In this document: positions 1-8,519 of the stretch, piece after piece
Layout: every line of letters starts with the position of its first letter
How positions within the stretch are numbered: position 1 is the stretch's first letter
Source: CAZCPB01 sp044223975
GTDB lineage: Bacteria; Planctomycetota; Phycisphaerae; Phycisphaerales; UBA1924
Direction of reading: 5' to 3'
Length of the DNA stretch: 64,000 nucleotides
Assembly: GCA_044223975.1 (NCBI GenBank)
Contig: JBGALI010000015.1
Coordinates: 1 to 64,000 of the forward strand
Notes under the pieces: generated by a model
Database searches by the model: none
What the model was told of the DNA's origin: nothing
What the model saw: only the letters and a program-made list of their open reading frames with translations
Translations under genes and position numbers: made by a program

Positions 1-221
1 AGGAGCATCTCGTCGGAGGCGACGGCTTTTTCGTAGAAGCCGATCCAGGAGATGCGGGTGGGCAGGTTGTTGCGGGTCAGGCCGGGGGAGGCGAGGCCGA
101 AGGCGTCCCAGATGAGGTCGCAGGCGAGTTGCATGGCGCGGGGGCGCGGCAGGGCGCGGCCTTCGCGCGCGGCGCGGGCGAGGAGGGGGGCGTAGTCGCG
201 GGATGGCGCGGTGGGGGGCAT
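1..221 (-). CDS. GAF-domain-like protein, N-terminal fragment (cut by window edge)
   Basis: An open frame starts at the ATG at 221-219 and runs off the left edge, giving about 73 residues. The visible part is a soluble helical start followed by NLPTRISWIGFYEK. That ending resembles the first strand of the small GAF-domain proteins of the free methionine-R-sulfoxide reductase type, which carry a 'WVGFY' segment. Codon use is strongly GC3-biased, as in neighbouring genes. It lies downstream of rpsR on the same strand but is separated by a strong hairpin (282-305), so it may be a separate unit. The family assignment rests on a short motif only, and the C-terminal catalytic part is outside the window. 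Confidence 0.5.
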   Translation of the reverse strand, partial: MPPTAPSRDYAPLLARAAREGRALPRPRAMQLACDLIWDAFGLASPGLTRNNLPTRISWIGFYEKAVASDEML

Positions 222-281
222 GAGTTGTACGGACGCACGCGGTGTGCGGACGGACCTCCCCCGGCCTCGAAGACTCGGCCA

Positions 282-305
282 CCCCCTCCGCAAGGGCGGA
301 GGGGG
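282..305 (-). terminator. Hairpin downstream of rpsR
   Basis: A perfect 10-bp stem (282-291 with 296-305) and 4-nt loop lie 7 nt beyond the rpsR stop on the minus strand. No T-run follows, so it is either a Rho-dependent or processing hairpin, or a weak intrinsic terminator. Confidence 0.4.
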
Positions 306-311
306 ATCAGA

Positions 312-554
312 TCAGAGCGTGGCGGAGGTGTAGGGAAGGAGGCCCATGAAGCGGGCGCGCTTGATGGCCTGGCTGAGCATGCGCTGCTCGCGGGCGCTGG
401 TGCCCAGGCGCTTGCGGCCGTAGATCTTGCCGTTGGGGGACATGAGGCGGCGGAGGGTCTCGATGTCCTTCCAGTCGACGGTGACGGCGCCCTTGGAGGA
501 GGTGCGGGCGACGCGGGCGCGCTGGACGGGGGTGAAGCGGCTGAACTTTGACAT
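312..554 (-). CDS. rpsR: 30S ribosomal protein S18
   Basis: This 80-residue protein is bS18, a small-subunit ribosomal protein that pairs with bS6 on the 30S platform. The core is recognisable: VDWKDIETLRRLMSPNGKI, then the basic motif GRKRLGTSAREQRMLSQAIKRAR and a short hydrophobic tail. The start chosen is the ATG at 554-552 (MSKFSRFTPV). An in-frame GTG at 611 would add 19 low-complexity residues unlike any S18 and is not favoured. The usual companions rpsF, ssb and rplI are not next to it. It is instead the fourth gene of a minus-strand run after the DUF1573, rhodanese and MauE-like genes, about 100 nt from the last of them. Confidence 0.93.
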   Translation of the reverse strand: MSKFSRFTPVQRARVARTSSKGAVTVDWKDIETLRRLMSPNGKIYGRKRLGTSAREQRMLSQAIKRARFMGLLPYTSATL

Positions 555-650
555 GGCTGACCCGCGGTTGGCGGGCTCCGTCGTGGGGTTGCCCGGGGAG
601 GCGGTCGGCACAACCGACCGGGCCCGGGCGACGGGGAACGGGAGGATAGG

Positions 651-1214
651 TTAGGACTTCGGGGCGGCCGGGTCCATCGGCTCGCCCGGGGCAGGACGGC
701 AGGATCCCGCGAGGCAGTTGTCCAGGGCAAGGCAGCCGGGGCCGAAAAGGGCGGGGGCGAGGGCGAGGACCAGCATCACGCCGTCCTGGACGATGTTGCA
801 GACCCCCAGGGTGTCGCCGCAGAAGAGCTTGAAGCTGCCGAAGCAGCCGCAGGAGACGCTGAGGTGGCGCTGCAGGGCGGAGATGATCGCGGCGATGAAC
901 GCGGCCAGGGCGAGGCTGAGGAGCCATGCCGCGGCGCGCGACCAGAGGCCGAAGATGAGGAAGAGGCCGGCGAGGCCTTCGGTCCAGGGGATCGCAAAGG
1001 TGCCCAGGCGCGCGAGGTGGTCGGGGAGGATGTCAAAGGCGCGGATGGAGAAGTAGAACTGCTGGGGGCCGACGGTTTTCACCGTCGTGCCCATGATGGT
1101 GTAGGTGTCGACGGGGAGGAGCTTGGCGAGGGCGGCGAAGACGAAGAGGCCGCCGATGACCACGCGGCAGAAGAGAAGGAAGAGGCGGAGCACGGCGGGC
1201 TGGGTTGGGGGCAT
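651..1214 (-). CDS. MauE/DoxX-like integral membrane protein
   Basis: This 187-residue protein has about four membrane segments (roughly residues 8-32, 75-92, 96-115 and 138-158). A cysteine motif SCGCFG lies at 121-126, with further cysteines near the C terminus. That arrangement matches the MauE/DoxX superfamily, in which some members support disulfide formation or electron transfer in the periplasm. The start ATG at 1214 lies 3 nt after the stop of the upstream rhodanese gene, which indicates an operon with tight coupling. The shared 'CGC' motif with the DUF1573 protein two genes upstream suggests a common redox or metal role. That link is inferred. Confidence 0.75.
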   Translation of the reverse strand: MPPTQPAVLRLFLLFCRVVIGGLFVFAALAKLLPVDTYTIMGTTVKTVGPQQFYFSIRAFDILPDHLARLGTFAIPWTEGLAGLFLIFGLWSRAAAWLLSLALAAFIAAIISALQRHLSVSCGCFGSFKLFCGDTLGVCNIVQDGVMLVLALAPALFGPGCLALDNCLAGSCRPAPGEPMDPAAPKS

Positions 1215-1217
1215 GGG

Positions 1218-1787
1218 TCAGGCACCGCCCGTCGGCTTGGGGATGTCGATTTCGTAGCCGGCGCTCTGCCACGCCGGGAAGCCCTCGGTGAAGACGTGGA
1301 GGGACTTGTAGCCGGCGTCCTTCAAGAGGGCGGCGAGATTCTCGGAGTCGTGGCAGTCGCCGCCGGTGCAGAAGATGACGACGGGCTTGGCCTGATCGAT
1401 GAAGACCAGGAGGTTGCCGGTCTCGGGGGTGCTGAAGCTGGCGGGGGTGATGTGGAAGGAGCCGGGGATGGTGCCGAGCACGTACTCGTGGTCGGGGCGG
1501 GCGTCGATGAACGGGGTGCCCTCTTCGAAGAGGCGCTTGGCATCGGCGAGCGTGATGTGCAGGCCGAGTGCAGCGGGGACGGCGGCGGAGGGAGTGGCGC
1601 TTGCGGGGTTCGTGGAGGTTGCCGCGTGCGACTCGGGACCGGGCGCTACCACGGGAGGCGTTGCGTCGATGGGTCCGACGAGCTTGACGCGGGCCGAGTG
1701 GGCCATGCCGACGAGCACGCCGATACCCGCGAGCGCGGCACATCGCACCAGCACCGCGCACGCGCCCTGACCGCAGCAGCAGGTCAT
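1218..1787 (-). CDS. Membrane-anchored rhodanese-like sulfurtransferase
   Basis: This 189-residue protein has an N-terminal hydrophobic segment (about 10-30) rich in cysteines, then an Ala/Pro/Thr linker, then a single rhodanese domain (about 75-185). Rhodanese landmarks are visible: FIDARPDHEY, a mid-domain GTIPGSFHI, and the active-site loop IFCTGGDCHDS with the likely catalytic Cys140. Rhodanese domains carry sulfur as a cysteine persulfide. The membrane anchor suggests action on the outer face of the cytoplasmic membrane. The gene sits between the DUF1573 gene (10-nt gap) and the MauE-like gene (3-nt gap), so the three are almost certainly co-transcribed. The physiological substrate is unknown. 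Confidence 0.85.
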   Translation of the reverse strand: MTCCCGQGACAVLVRCAALAGIGVLVGMAHSARVKLVGPIDATPPVVAPGPESHAATSTNPASATPSAAVPAALGLHITLADAKRLFEEGTPFIDARPDHEYVLGTIPGSFHITPASFSTPETGNLLVFIDQAKPVVIFCTGGDCHDSENLAALLKDAGYKSLHVFTEGFPAWQSAGYEIDIPKPTGGA

Positions 1788-1797
1788 GGTGTGCTCG

Positions 1798-2958
1798 TTA
1801 CTTGCCGGCGGGGGTTGCCGCGGGGGCCGCGGTCGGCACGGCGGGCTGGGGCTTCACGGGACGGAGGCGGAGCTGGAGCGCGTAGGGGATTTCGATGGTG
1901 GCTTCGCCGGTGATGTCGGTGTAGACGAGGATCTTGCCGGTCAGGGGTGCGGCCATGCGCCCGTCAGGGGCCTTGCCGGTGCAGCGCAGGATGTAGGAGC
2001 CGACGCCGGACGCTTCGGGGATGACCTCGACGTTGCCGGGGTTGGGGTTCACCTCGACCTTGGTGACCTTGAAATCCTTGCCAAGGCGGTGGGTGAGCCG
2101 GGCTTCGCCCTTGAAGTCGGTGCCGGACTGCACGGCGCCGAAGGCGACGACCATGGGTTCGGAGCGCACGTCGGGGAGGATCTGGCCGGCGACCTGGCAG
2201 TTGATGATGGGCTCGCGGGCGTCGGTGGTGCGGATGCTGAGGAGATCGACGAGGCGACCGACGCCGCCGCCGGGCTTGAGGGTGAGCTCGAAGGCGATGC
2301 GGCGCATCTTCTTTCCGGCCACCTCGACCTCGACGGGCTTGTCGTCGAGCTTCTTGATGTCGAGGATCTCGGTGCGCTGGACGGTGGCGAAGGTGGCGTC
2401 GAAGTCCTCGGTGCGGCCGGTGACCTCGATCTTGACCTTGCGCTCTTCGTCCTTGTTGACGGAGCCGAAGTTCACAACGCGGGGCTCGACGAGCACGGCG
2501 GGCTCGACGTTGGCGGTGAGCTTGAGGGTGACCTCGGGGTGCTTGGGGTCGTTGGTGGTGACGGTGATGTGCTTGTTCTGCGGCCCGACCTTGTTGGTGG
2601 GGTCGTACTTCACGTGGATGCTGCCGCTCTCGCCGGGGGCGTACTTGCGCTTGACGAGCTCGGTGTAGGTGCAGCCGCAGGAGGGCTGGATCTTGACGAT
2701 CTCAAGCTCGCTGGCGCCGGAGTTGGTGAATTCGAATTCGAACTCGGGGCGGTCGGTCTGGAGCACCGTGCCGATGTCGTGCGAATCGGTCTTGAAGGTG
2801 ACGGCGGCGCGGGCCGGATCGCCCTGCTCGAAAATGCCGCGCTGCTCGTTGCCGTCGTCCCCTTGGATCTGGGCCCAGGAGAGCGAGGGCACCAGCGCGA
2901 GGGCCAGGGCGGCGGCGGCGAGGGCGGAACAACGGTTCTTCAAGGGCAGGGTGAGCAT
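1798..2958 (-). CDS. Secreted DUF1573 domain protein
   Basis: This 386-residue protein has a clear signal peptide (about 1-29, cleavage after SWA). Immunoglobulin-like beta domains follow, and the first contains the SCGCT motif at 93-97 that marks DUF1573. DUF1573 proteins are abundant secreted proteins of planctomycetes and Bacteroidetes with no settled biochemical role. The start is the ATG at 2958-2956, preceded by GGAGG with a 6-nt spacer. An ATG five codons upstream is also in frame but has a poorly placed ribosome-binding site. It is the first gene of the operon continuing into the rhodanese and MauE-like genes. Confidence 0.85.
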   Translation of the reverse strand: MLTLPLKNRCSALAAAALALALVPSLSWAQIQGDDGNEQRGIFEQGDPARAAVTFKTDSHDIGTVLQTDRPEFEFEFTNSGASELEIVKIQPSCGCTYTELVKRKYAPGESGSIHVKYDPTNKVGPQNKHITVTTNDPKHPEVTLKLTANVEPAVLVEPRVVNFGSVNKDEERKVKIEVTGRTEDFDATFATVQRTEILDIKKLDDKPVEVEVAGKKMRRIAFELTLKPGGGVGRLVDLLSIRTTDAREPIINCQVAGQILPDVRSEPMVVAFGAVQSGTDFKGEARLTHRLGKDFKVTKVEVNPNPGNVEVIPEASGVGSYILRCTGKAPDGRMAAPLTGKILVYTDITGEATIEIPYALQLRLRPVKPQPAVPTAAPAATPAGK

Positions 2959-3419
2959 CGTGAACCTCCACATCCTTCTTCGACCCCCGGTGAGCTGGCG
3001 CTCGGGGCCGGAGGGCAGAAAGTGTACGGCGGAGCGAGGTTTGAGATCGTCGAGGGATGACGGCCGCGGCAGCGGCCTCACCGGCGCACAGCCGCGTTCG
3101 TAATCGGTACGGGGAATCGTTGTTCCCTCCACATCGGCCGAGAGGCACCGTGCGCGGGCAGTCTGAGCCGGACAAGTATGGAAGCCGTACATGGGACTGG
3201 CGATGAGCGCGAGGGCATAACGCCTTATAGGTCGAGGGTATGGACGTGCGGCGGCCGAAGCCGACCGGGAGGAAACGGGCGGGCACGCAGAAAAACCCCG
3301 GTGGTATCTGCCGCGCTTGCGGCTCGGTGGGCGGTTCTTGCGGATGCGGTGGACGTGCGTTCGCCCGGGTTCAATTCTGACGGTGAGCGCCGGGCGTGGA
3401 GGTAGCATGGCCGGTCACG
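2959..3419. other. Divergent intergenic region
   Basis: About 460 nt separate the DUF1573 operon (minus) from the zinc-ribbon gene (plus). It should hold promoters for both. I could not find a convincing -35/-10 pair, RNA gene or conserved small ORF here. Confidence 0.5.
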
Positions 3420-3971
3420 ATGATCGACCCGACGCCGTCGTTCCCGCTGGAGGCTTACGACACGCTCGCCGAGATGGCGCGGCGGCCGGGCGCGCCGCAG
3501 GGTGATGTGGCGCCCCTGGCGGCGCTGGTTTCGGCGGACCTCAAGCGGCGCGGGAGGTGGTTCGAGGACGGCGAGGACGCGGCGGACCGCGCCCAGCGCG
3601 AGACGTTCGGGCGCGGAGCGCTCGTCATTGCGGGGCTGCTCGCGTGGCTGGCGGTGCTGCTGGGCGTGACGCTGGTGGTGGGGTGGATCATGGCCCTGGC
3701 GTTTGTCGGCGTGAGCGTCCCGGCGCTTATGCTCGAGGTGCACCGCAGGAAATCGGAGCGGGCGCGGCGGGCGCGGGCGACGGGGTTGGTGTGCCCCAAG
3801 TGCGCGTACGACCTTGCGGGGCTGGGGGACGACCTGCCGCGGGAGTGGGTGGTGGGGTCGAGCGGGCCGCGCCGGTGCCCGGAGTGCGGCGCGCCGTGGC
3901 CGATGGTGCTGCGAAGTGTGGGGGTCGTGATCGAGCGCGTCGATCAGGTGCGCGGCACGCGGAAGAGGTAG
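3420..3971 (+). CDS. Zinc-ribbon membrane protein, copy 1
   Basis: The 183-residue protein has a soluble N terminus (1-62), two adjacent membrane helices (about 65-85 and 87-105), a basic linker and a C-terminal zinc ribbon. The ribbon has CPKC at 125-128 and CPEC at 153-156, joined by the signature YDLAGL. The 'CxxCxYxLxGL...CPECG' pattern recurs in three more proteins of this window. Function is unknown; a membrane-anchored scaffold or regulator is a guess. Start is the ATG at 3420; an in-frame GTG at 3396 is an alternative. The 3' end overlaps the convergent methyltransferase gene by 28 nt. Confidence 0.7.
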   Translation: MIDPTPSFPLEAYDTLAEMARRPGAPQGDVAPLAALVSADLKRRGRWFEDGEDAADRAQRETFGRGALVIAGLLAWLAVLLGVTLVVGWIMALAFVGVSVPALMLEVHRRKSERARRARATGLVCPKCAYDLAGLGDDLPREWVVGSSGPRRCPECGAPWPMVLRSVGVVIERVDQVRGTRKR

Positions 3972-4696
3972 AGCCCGAAGCCCAGCGTGTCGCGCCCCCA
4001 GTGCAGCACGACATCGCGCCAGCAGCGGGCGCGGTCGAGCATCGCGGCGGCGTCGGGGTCGTGCGGGTGCTGCTCGACGAAGAGCTCGATGTTGCGGCAG
4101 TAGGCCCACTCGTAGCGGTCCCAGTCGTCGTCGCTGGCGGTGGAGGCGTGCATCGGGACCAGGCCCGCGCGGACGCCTGCGACGATGTTGCCGGCGTGCG
4201 TCTGAAAGTCAGACGCGGAGGCGCCGAGGGCCTGGAGATACTCGGGCGCGGGCGAGCGCTTCCAGTAGCCCTCGCCCACAAGGGCCCAGCCGGGGGCACG
4301 CACGATGCGGGCGAGCGTGGTCATTGTCGTGTCCAGGCCGCCGAGGGCGTGGGTCGAGCCGATGCAGCAGGCGATGTCGAACTCGGCAGAGGTTGATGCG
4401 AGGAACTCAGCCGCGTCGCGGGTGTGCAGTTCGACGGAGCCTTCGCCGGCGCGTGATGCGGTGCGCTGGCGGGCTTCGTTGAGGAACAGATCGGACGTGT
4501 CGACGCCCACGGCGCGAGCGGCGAAGCGCTCGGCGAAGCGGGCGAGCAGTTCGCCCTTGCCGCAGCCGATGTCCAGGACGCGGCAGCCGCGGGCGGGGGC
4601 CATGATGTCGAGGAAGCGTTCGACGCCCGCGGGGGAGATGGGGTTGCAGTAGTCGTGGGTGGTGTGGGCGATGAAGGAGTAGCGGGCGCGGTCCAT
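3944..4696 (-). CDS. Class I SAM-dependent methyltransferase
   Basis: The 250-residue protein carries the SAM-binding motif I VLDIGCGKGE at about 40-49. Motif II-like acidic residues follow in VGVDTSDLFL, and a motif IV-like CCIGSTHALGG lies at the start of the substrate half. These are features of the Rossmann-fold class I methyltransferases. The substrate cannot be told from sequence; small-molecule methylation is typical of such short stand-alone members. The start is the ATG at 4696. It is divergent from dus, whose start is 58 nt away, so the two promoters share a very short space. Confidence 0.85.
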   Translation of the reverse strand: MDRARYSFIAHTTHDYCNPISPAGVERFLDIMAPARGCRVLDIGCGKGELLARFAERFAARAVGVDTSDLFLNEARQRTASRAGEGSVELHTRDAAEFLASTSAEFDIACCIGSTHALGGLDTTMTTLARIVRAPGWALVGEGYWKRSPAPEYLQALGASASDFQTHAGNIVAGVRAGLVPMHASTASDDDWDRYEWAYCRNIELFVEQHPHDPDAAAMLDRARCWRDVVLHWGRDTLGFGLYLFRVPRT

Positions 4697-4754
4697 GGGC
4701 GGGACTGTACGTGATCGCGGGAACGCGCCGGGGCCGTGCCTTCTACGATTGTGC

Positions 4755-5957
4755 ATGCTGCGTTTCGGGCCTGTTCAGCTTGCGACCAACCTGCTCCTGG
4801 CGCCGATCGCGGGGTACTGCGACCTGGCGTTCAGGACCATCTGCCGCGAGTGGGGCGGGGTGGGGCTGGCGTGCACGGACCTTCTGAGCCCGCAGGGCCT
4901 GCTCCGCGGCACGTCGGCGAGCCTGGACCTTGCCAAGACCAACGCGTTCGACAAGCCGGTCGGCATGCAGCTCTACGGCAGCGACCCTGACATCATGGCC
5001 GAGGGCGCGCGCTGGGCGGTCGAGCACGGCGCGACGGTGGTCGACATCAACATGGGGTGCCCGGTTGACAAGGTCACGAAGAAGGATGGCGGCAGCAAGT
5101 TGCTCACCGACTTGCCGCGGGCGGCGAGGATTGTCGAGCGGGTGACGCGGGAGCTTGAGAAGTGCCCGCTGTCGGCGGAGGAGTGGGGGAGGAGGTTGGG
5201 GGACGCGAGGCTGGTCGGTGGGGAACAGGGGACGAGGGGAAGAGGAGAACAGGAGAGTGGGATTGACTCCTGTTCTCCTGCTCCCCTGCTCTCCTTTTCA
5301 CGCTTGCCCGTGCCGCTCACCTGCAAGATCCGCCTCTGCTGGCACACGGCCGACTACGACGCGGGGAGCGCGTGCTCGCCGGGGCTGGCGTGCGCGCTGG
5401 CGGATGCGGGGGTGGCGGGGGTGACGGTGCACGGGCGGACGACGGAGGACAAGTTTTCAGGGAGCGTGCGGCTGGCGGGGATCGCGCGGGTGGTCGAGGC
5501 GGTGAACGGGCGGATCCCGATCATCGGCAACGGCGATGTGCGCGAGCCCGAGGACGCGGCACGGATGCTGAAGGAGACGGGGTGCAGCGGCGTGATGATC
5601 GGGCGCGGGGCGCTCTCGACGCCGTGGATCTTCCGCGACACGGCGGAGTTCCTGCGCACCGGACGCAAGCCCGCGGCGCCGACGGAAGAACAGATCATCG
5701 CGACGATCCGGCGGTTCTTCGACATGATGTTGGCGCAGCGCGATGAGCGGTACGCGGTCTTCCAGATCAACCGGCGCGTGACGTGGTTCGCCAAGCGGCT
5801 GGGGAACCTGCCCGACGGACGGCGCGTGGGCGTGCGGCCGTTCAAGGAGGCGGTGCGCGTGGCCAAGACGGCGGCGGAGGTGCACGCGGCTCTGGATCTG
5901 TACCTGGAGGGAGGGCTGTGGGGCGGGCCGCAGATGCAGGAGGAGGCGGGGGTGTGA
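4755..5957 (+). CDS. dus: tRNA-dihydrouridine synthase with in-frame repeat insertion
   Basis: This 400-residue FMN enzyme reduces uridine to dihydrouridine in the tRNA D-loop. Family landmarks are LLAPIAGYCDLAFR near the N terminus, QLYGSDPD, VDINMGCPVDKVTKKDGGSKLL with the catalytic Cys at about 102, KIRLCW, TVHGRTTEDKF, and the GNGDV and MIGRGAL FMN phosphate-binding segments. Between RVTRELEK and LPVPLTCKIRL there are about 45 extra residues that normal Dus proteins lack. The DNA there (about 5160-5305) is a purine-rich octanucleotide repeat ending in an inverted repeat. The frame is preserved, so the protein is probably still made, with a surface loop enlarged. Confidence 0.9.
   Translation: MLRFGPVQLATNLLLAPIAGYCDLAFRTICREWGGVGLACTDLLSPQGLLRGTSASLDLAKTNAFDKPVGMQLYGSDPDIMAEGARWAVEHGATVVDINMGCPVDKVTKKDGGSKLLTDLPRAARIVERVTRELEKCPLSAEEWGRRLGDARLVGGEQGTRGRGEQESGIDSCSPAPLLSFSRLPVPLTCKIRLCWHTADYDAGSACSPGLACALADAGVAGVTVHGRTTEDKFSGSVRLAGIARVVEAVNGRIPIIGNGDVREPEDAARMLKETGCSGVMIGRGALSTPWIFRDTAEFLRTGRKPAAPTEEQIIATIRRFFDMMLAQRDERYAVFQINRRVTWFAKRLGNLPDGRRVGVRPFKEAVRVAKTAAEVHAALDLYLEGGLWGGPQMQEEAGV
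5221..5299. repeat. Octanucleotide tandem repeat with inverted arm inside dus
   Basis: Five 8-nt purine units run from 5221 to 5260 (gggaacag, gggacgag, gggaagag, gagaacag, gagagtgg). They are followed by a complementary pyrimidine stretch. The core arms 5243-5255 and 5267-5279 are perfect 13-nt inverted repeats around an 11-nt loop. The outer stretch to about 5299 continues the complement with the same 8-nt period. The element lies in the coding frame of dus. Confidence 0.85.
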
Positions 5958-6419
5958 GCGGAGGCCCCTTGTTCAACGGCACCAGAGCGACGAGGGAACG
6001 CCGCCTCGGGGCTGCCCCGTTTGAGCGTTGGGGCGCGACTGTTTAGGTAATCACTCGCGGGGCTACGAAAGTCCGGTCGTGGGATTCTGAGAGCTGTGAA
6101 CCGGGCCGCCGGGCCCCGCGCCGCGGTGCGGGGTCGGAACGATGAGGCTGGAGCAATACCGTGCGAGCACCTGAAACCGTCGGAATCGCTCGCCCGGAAC
6201 TCGGTTTGGCGAGGAACACTAAACCCGTGGTACTTTGCAGTGCCGTGTTCAGGTCCTGCCGCCCCGCCGAATCATCCGCAGTTTGCAGTGAATGATCTGT
6301 TGCCGTTCGGTAATATGTCTTTCGTCGGGATCAGCGGCGCAGAACGCATGTCTGGTTCGACCGTCGCGACCGGTCCGCTGAGGGCGTGGCTGCGGCGGGC
6401 GATTGAAGAAGGAGCAATC
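5958..6419. other. Intergenic region upstream of dockerin gene 1
   Basis: About 460 nt lie between dus and the HAF-repeat protein. An open frame upstream of 6420 is in phase with the gene but has no protein-like composition and sits before a good ribosome-binding site, so it is treated as leader. No RNA gene or riboswitch was recognised. Confidence 0.5.
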
Positions 6420-8060
6420 ATGGTCTTTCGAGGTGATTCATTTCCTTTGGTGCTGCGTTTGCTCCCACGGCTCGCCGGCGCTTCGCTTCCGTTGCTTGCC
6501 GGCGCACTGCCCGCATCCGCGCAGACCCGCTACACCGTCGAATGGCTCAGCGATCTCGGCGGCGGGCAGTCCTGGGTCACCGCGATGAACAACGTCGGCC
6601 AGGCCGTGGGATGGTCGAGGACGCCCGACGGCGTCATGCATGCCGTCCGATGGACACCGGGGGTTGGGCTGGAAGATCTCGGATTGCAGGGAGGGGTGGC
6701 AAGCATTGCATCGGGAATCAACGACAGCGGAACGACGGTTGGCACCGTCGTGCTGACGTGGGGTCCTCCCAGAATCGTCTCGCGTGTCTGGCTCTGGAAT
6801 GCGGCCGGGGTCGGCCAGGACCTTGGCACCCTTGGTGGCGATGACGGCGATCACGGCGCGTCCGCCATCAATAATCTCGGCGAGGTCGTCGGCACCTCGA
6901 GACCCTTGTTGTACTACGAGGATTGGAGCGGGCGGCACTACTACGTCGGAGACTACCGGGCGTTCCTCTGGACCAGTTCGAGCGGCATGCACAGCCTTGG
7001 AACGATCGGTACGAACCAGCTGGCTTGGAGCCAAGCGTTCGGAATCAGCGATAGCGGGATCATCGTCGGCAAATCGACAATTGGCGGTGCCGGCGGCGCC
7101 GGAGCCATTCACCCGTTCCGTTGGACACAAGCCGATGGGTTGGTGGATCTCGGATTGCCCTCCGGAGGCACAGGAGGCGAGGCCGCGGCCGTCAACATCG
7201 CCGGCCAGATCGTTGGCAATGGAGGATATGAGAACGGCCAGGTCCATGCGATGTCGTGGATCGGGACCGGACCGGCACAAGACCTTGGCGGGTGCGCCCT
7301 GATCGTCCCGCAGGGAACTCTATTTTGTGGCAGCACGGGCGCAGCGGGAATCAATAGCTCCGGCACCATTGTGGGAGCGGTCTCCACCTCTGCCACTGGC
7401 GGCGGGATGATCATCGAGAATGGAGCGATGTATCTGCTCAAGACACTGATCATCCCGGCGAACGCGTTCAACTTGGGAGGCGCGGTCGCGATCAATAATG
7501 CGGGACAGATTGCCGGAAACGAGGGTAATTCCAACCATCCCTACATCCTTACGCCGTGCCACACGCCATCCATTCAGGACCAGCCCTACGCCACGGAGAC
7601 CTGCCCCTCCGGTTCAGCCACGTTCTGCCTCACCGCCGCGGGCACCGGCACAATCGCCTACCAATGGCAATGGGAGCAGGCGGGCGCTCCCGGCATCTGG
7701 ACCAATCTCGCCGAAGGCCCCAACGCGGACTCCGGGGCCGTGGTTCGCTTCGTCGCGACCGGCGCCGCCGCCGACACGCTCAGCATTGCCCGTGATGCGC
7801 CGCCGCAAGGGGCGCTGGGTGTGATCTCCGCGCTCCGCTGCGTCGTCTCCAACGCCTGCGGCAGCGTGACCAGCGACACCGCGACCCTCACGGTGTGTGC
7901 CGCCGATTACGACTGCAACAGCTTCGTGAACGGGGAGGACTTCGACTTGTTTGTGGACGATTTCTTCTTCGGCTACCAAACCGCCGACGTGGACGAAAAC
8001 ACGTACGTGAACGGCGACGACTTCGACTACTTTGTGGATCATTTTTATGTCGGGTGTTGA
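6420..8060 (+). CDS. Secreted HAF-repeat protein with GC-type dockerin tail
   Basis: The 546-residue protein begins with a signal peptide (about 1-35, ending PASAQ). HAF-type repeats follow (about 40-380), recognised by recurring segments such as DLGTLGG, AINNLGEVVG, GISDSGIIVG and AINNAGQIAG. An Ig-like region with a YQWQW segment comes next (about 390-490). The C terminus has two EF-hand-like dockerin motifs, NSFVNGEDFDLFV and NTYVNGDDFDYFV, ending in GC. The start at 6420 is preceded by GAAGGAG at good spacing. The dockerin pair resembles the 'GC-type dockerin' of Phycisphaerae, thought to anchor or sort exported proteins. No enzymatic domain is seen. Confidence 0.82.
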   Translation: MVFRGDSFPLVLRLLPRLAGASLPLLAGALPASAQTRYTVEWLSDLGGGQSWVTAMNNVGQAVGWSRTPDGVMHAVRWTPGVGLEDLGLQGGVASIASGINDSGTTVGTVVLTWGPPRIVSRVWLWNAAGVGQDLGTLGGDDGDHGASAINNLGEVVGTSRPLLYYEDWSGRHYYVGDYRAFLWTSSSGMHSLGTIGTNQLAWSQAFGISDSGIIVGKSTIGGAGGAGAIHPFRWTQADGLVDLGLPSGGTGGEAAAVNIAGQIVGNGGYENGQVHAMSWIGTGPAQDLGGCALIVPQGTLFCGSTGAAGINSSGTIVGAVSTSATGGGMIIENGAMYLLKTLIIPANAFNLGGAVAINNAGQIAGNEGNSNHPYILTPCHTPSIQDQPYATETCPSGSATFCLTAAGTGTIAYQWQWEQAGAPGIWTNLAEGPNADSGAVVRFVATGAAADTLSIARDAPPQGALGVISALRCVVSNACGSVTSDTATLTVCAADYDCNSFVNGEDFDLFVDDFFFGYQTADVDENTYVNGDDFDYFVDHFYVGC

Positions 8061-8519
8061 AATTGCACTGACAGAGTGCACAGCTTGAAAATGCCATCGA
8101 GTTCGCGCCACGGATTTCTGTGCTTGCTCCGGAATGCGATTCAGAAGGGCGGAATCGTGCCCGCACTCACACAGGTCCGGAGGGGACCACTCGCCCGCCC
8201 CCGAAGGGCGCGTCAGCAGACGCGCCTTGCTCACTATGGGCTAACGAAGCGCGGCACGCCCCGGCAACTGCCACGAGCCCTGTAGGGCGACGCAAAGCGT
8301 GTCAGGGTCTGGGCTCCGGGCATTGCTGGACCGGGGCGCCGAAGAACTCTCGGCCTCTCGAATTCTCGCACACTCGGGGTGACGAGGAAAAGGTTTCGCC
8401 GAATGCCGCAACGAACCGTGCAAGGTCCGGCACGGCTGTGGCAAGTCCTTCCAGACAGGACACGCCGGTGAGCGATTGCCCGCCGGCCTTGAGTGACAAG
8501 CAACAGGAAGGAAGCAAAC
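8061..8519. other. Intergenic region between two secreted-protein genes
   Basis: About 460 nt. It contains a GC-rich hairpin (8207-8214 with 8219-8226, loop AGCA, followed by TTGC) that could end transcription of the upstream gene. Otherwise nothing recognisable was found. Confidence 0.45.
8207..8226 (+). terminator. Possible hairpin terminator after HAF/dockerin gene
   Basis: A perfect 8-bp stem, 8207-8214 with 8219-8226, encloses a 4-nt loop about 150 nt after the stop codon. The T-run is only two bases long, so termination is uncertain. Confidence 0.3.

Noticed and set aside
555..611. N-terminal extension of S18 from a GTG at 611
   Set aside because: The added 19 residues are unlike S18 and end just before the normal MSKFSRF start.
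6096..6419. N-terminal extension of the HAF/dockerin protein
   Set aside because: It begins with a GTG and has no protein-like composition, whereas a strong ribosome-binding site and signal peptide start at 6420.
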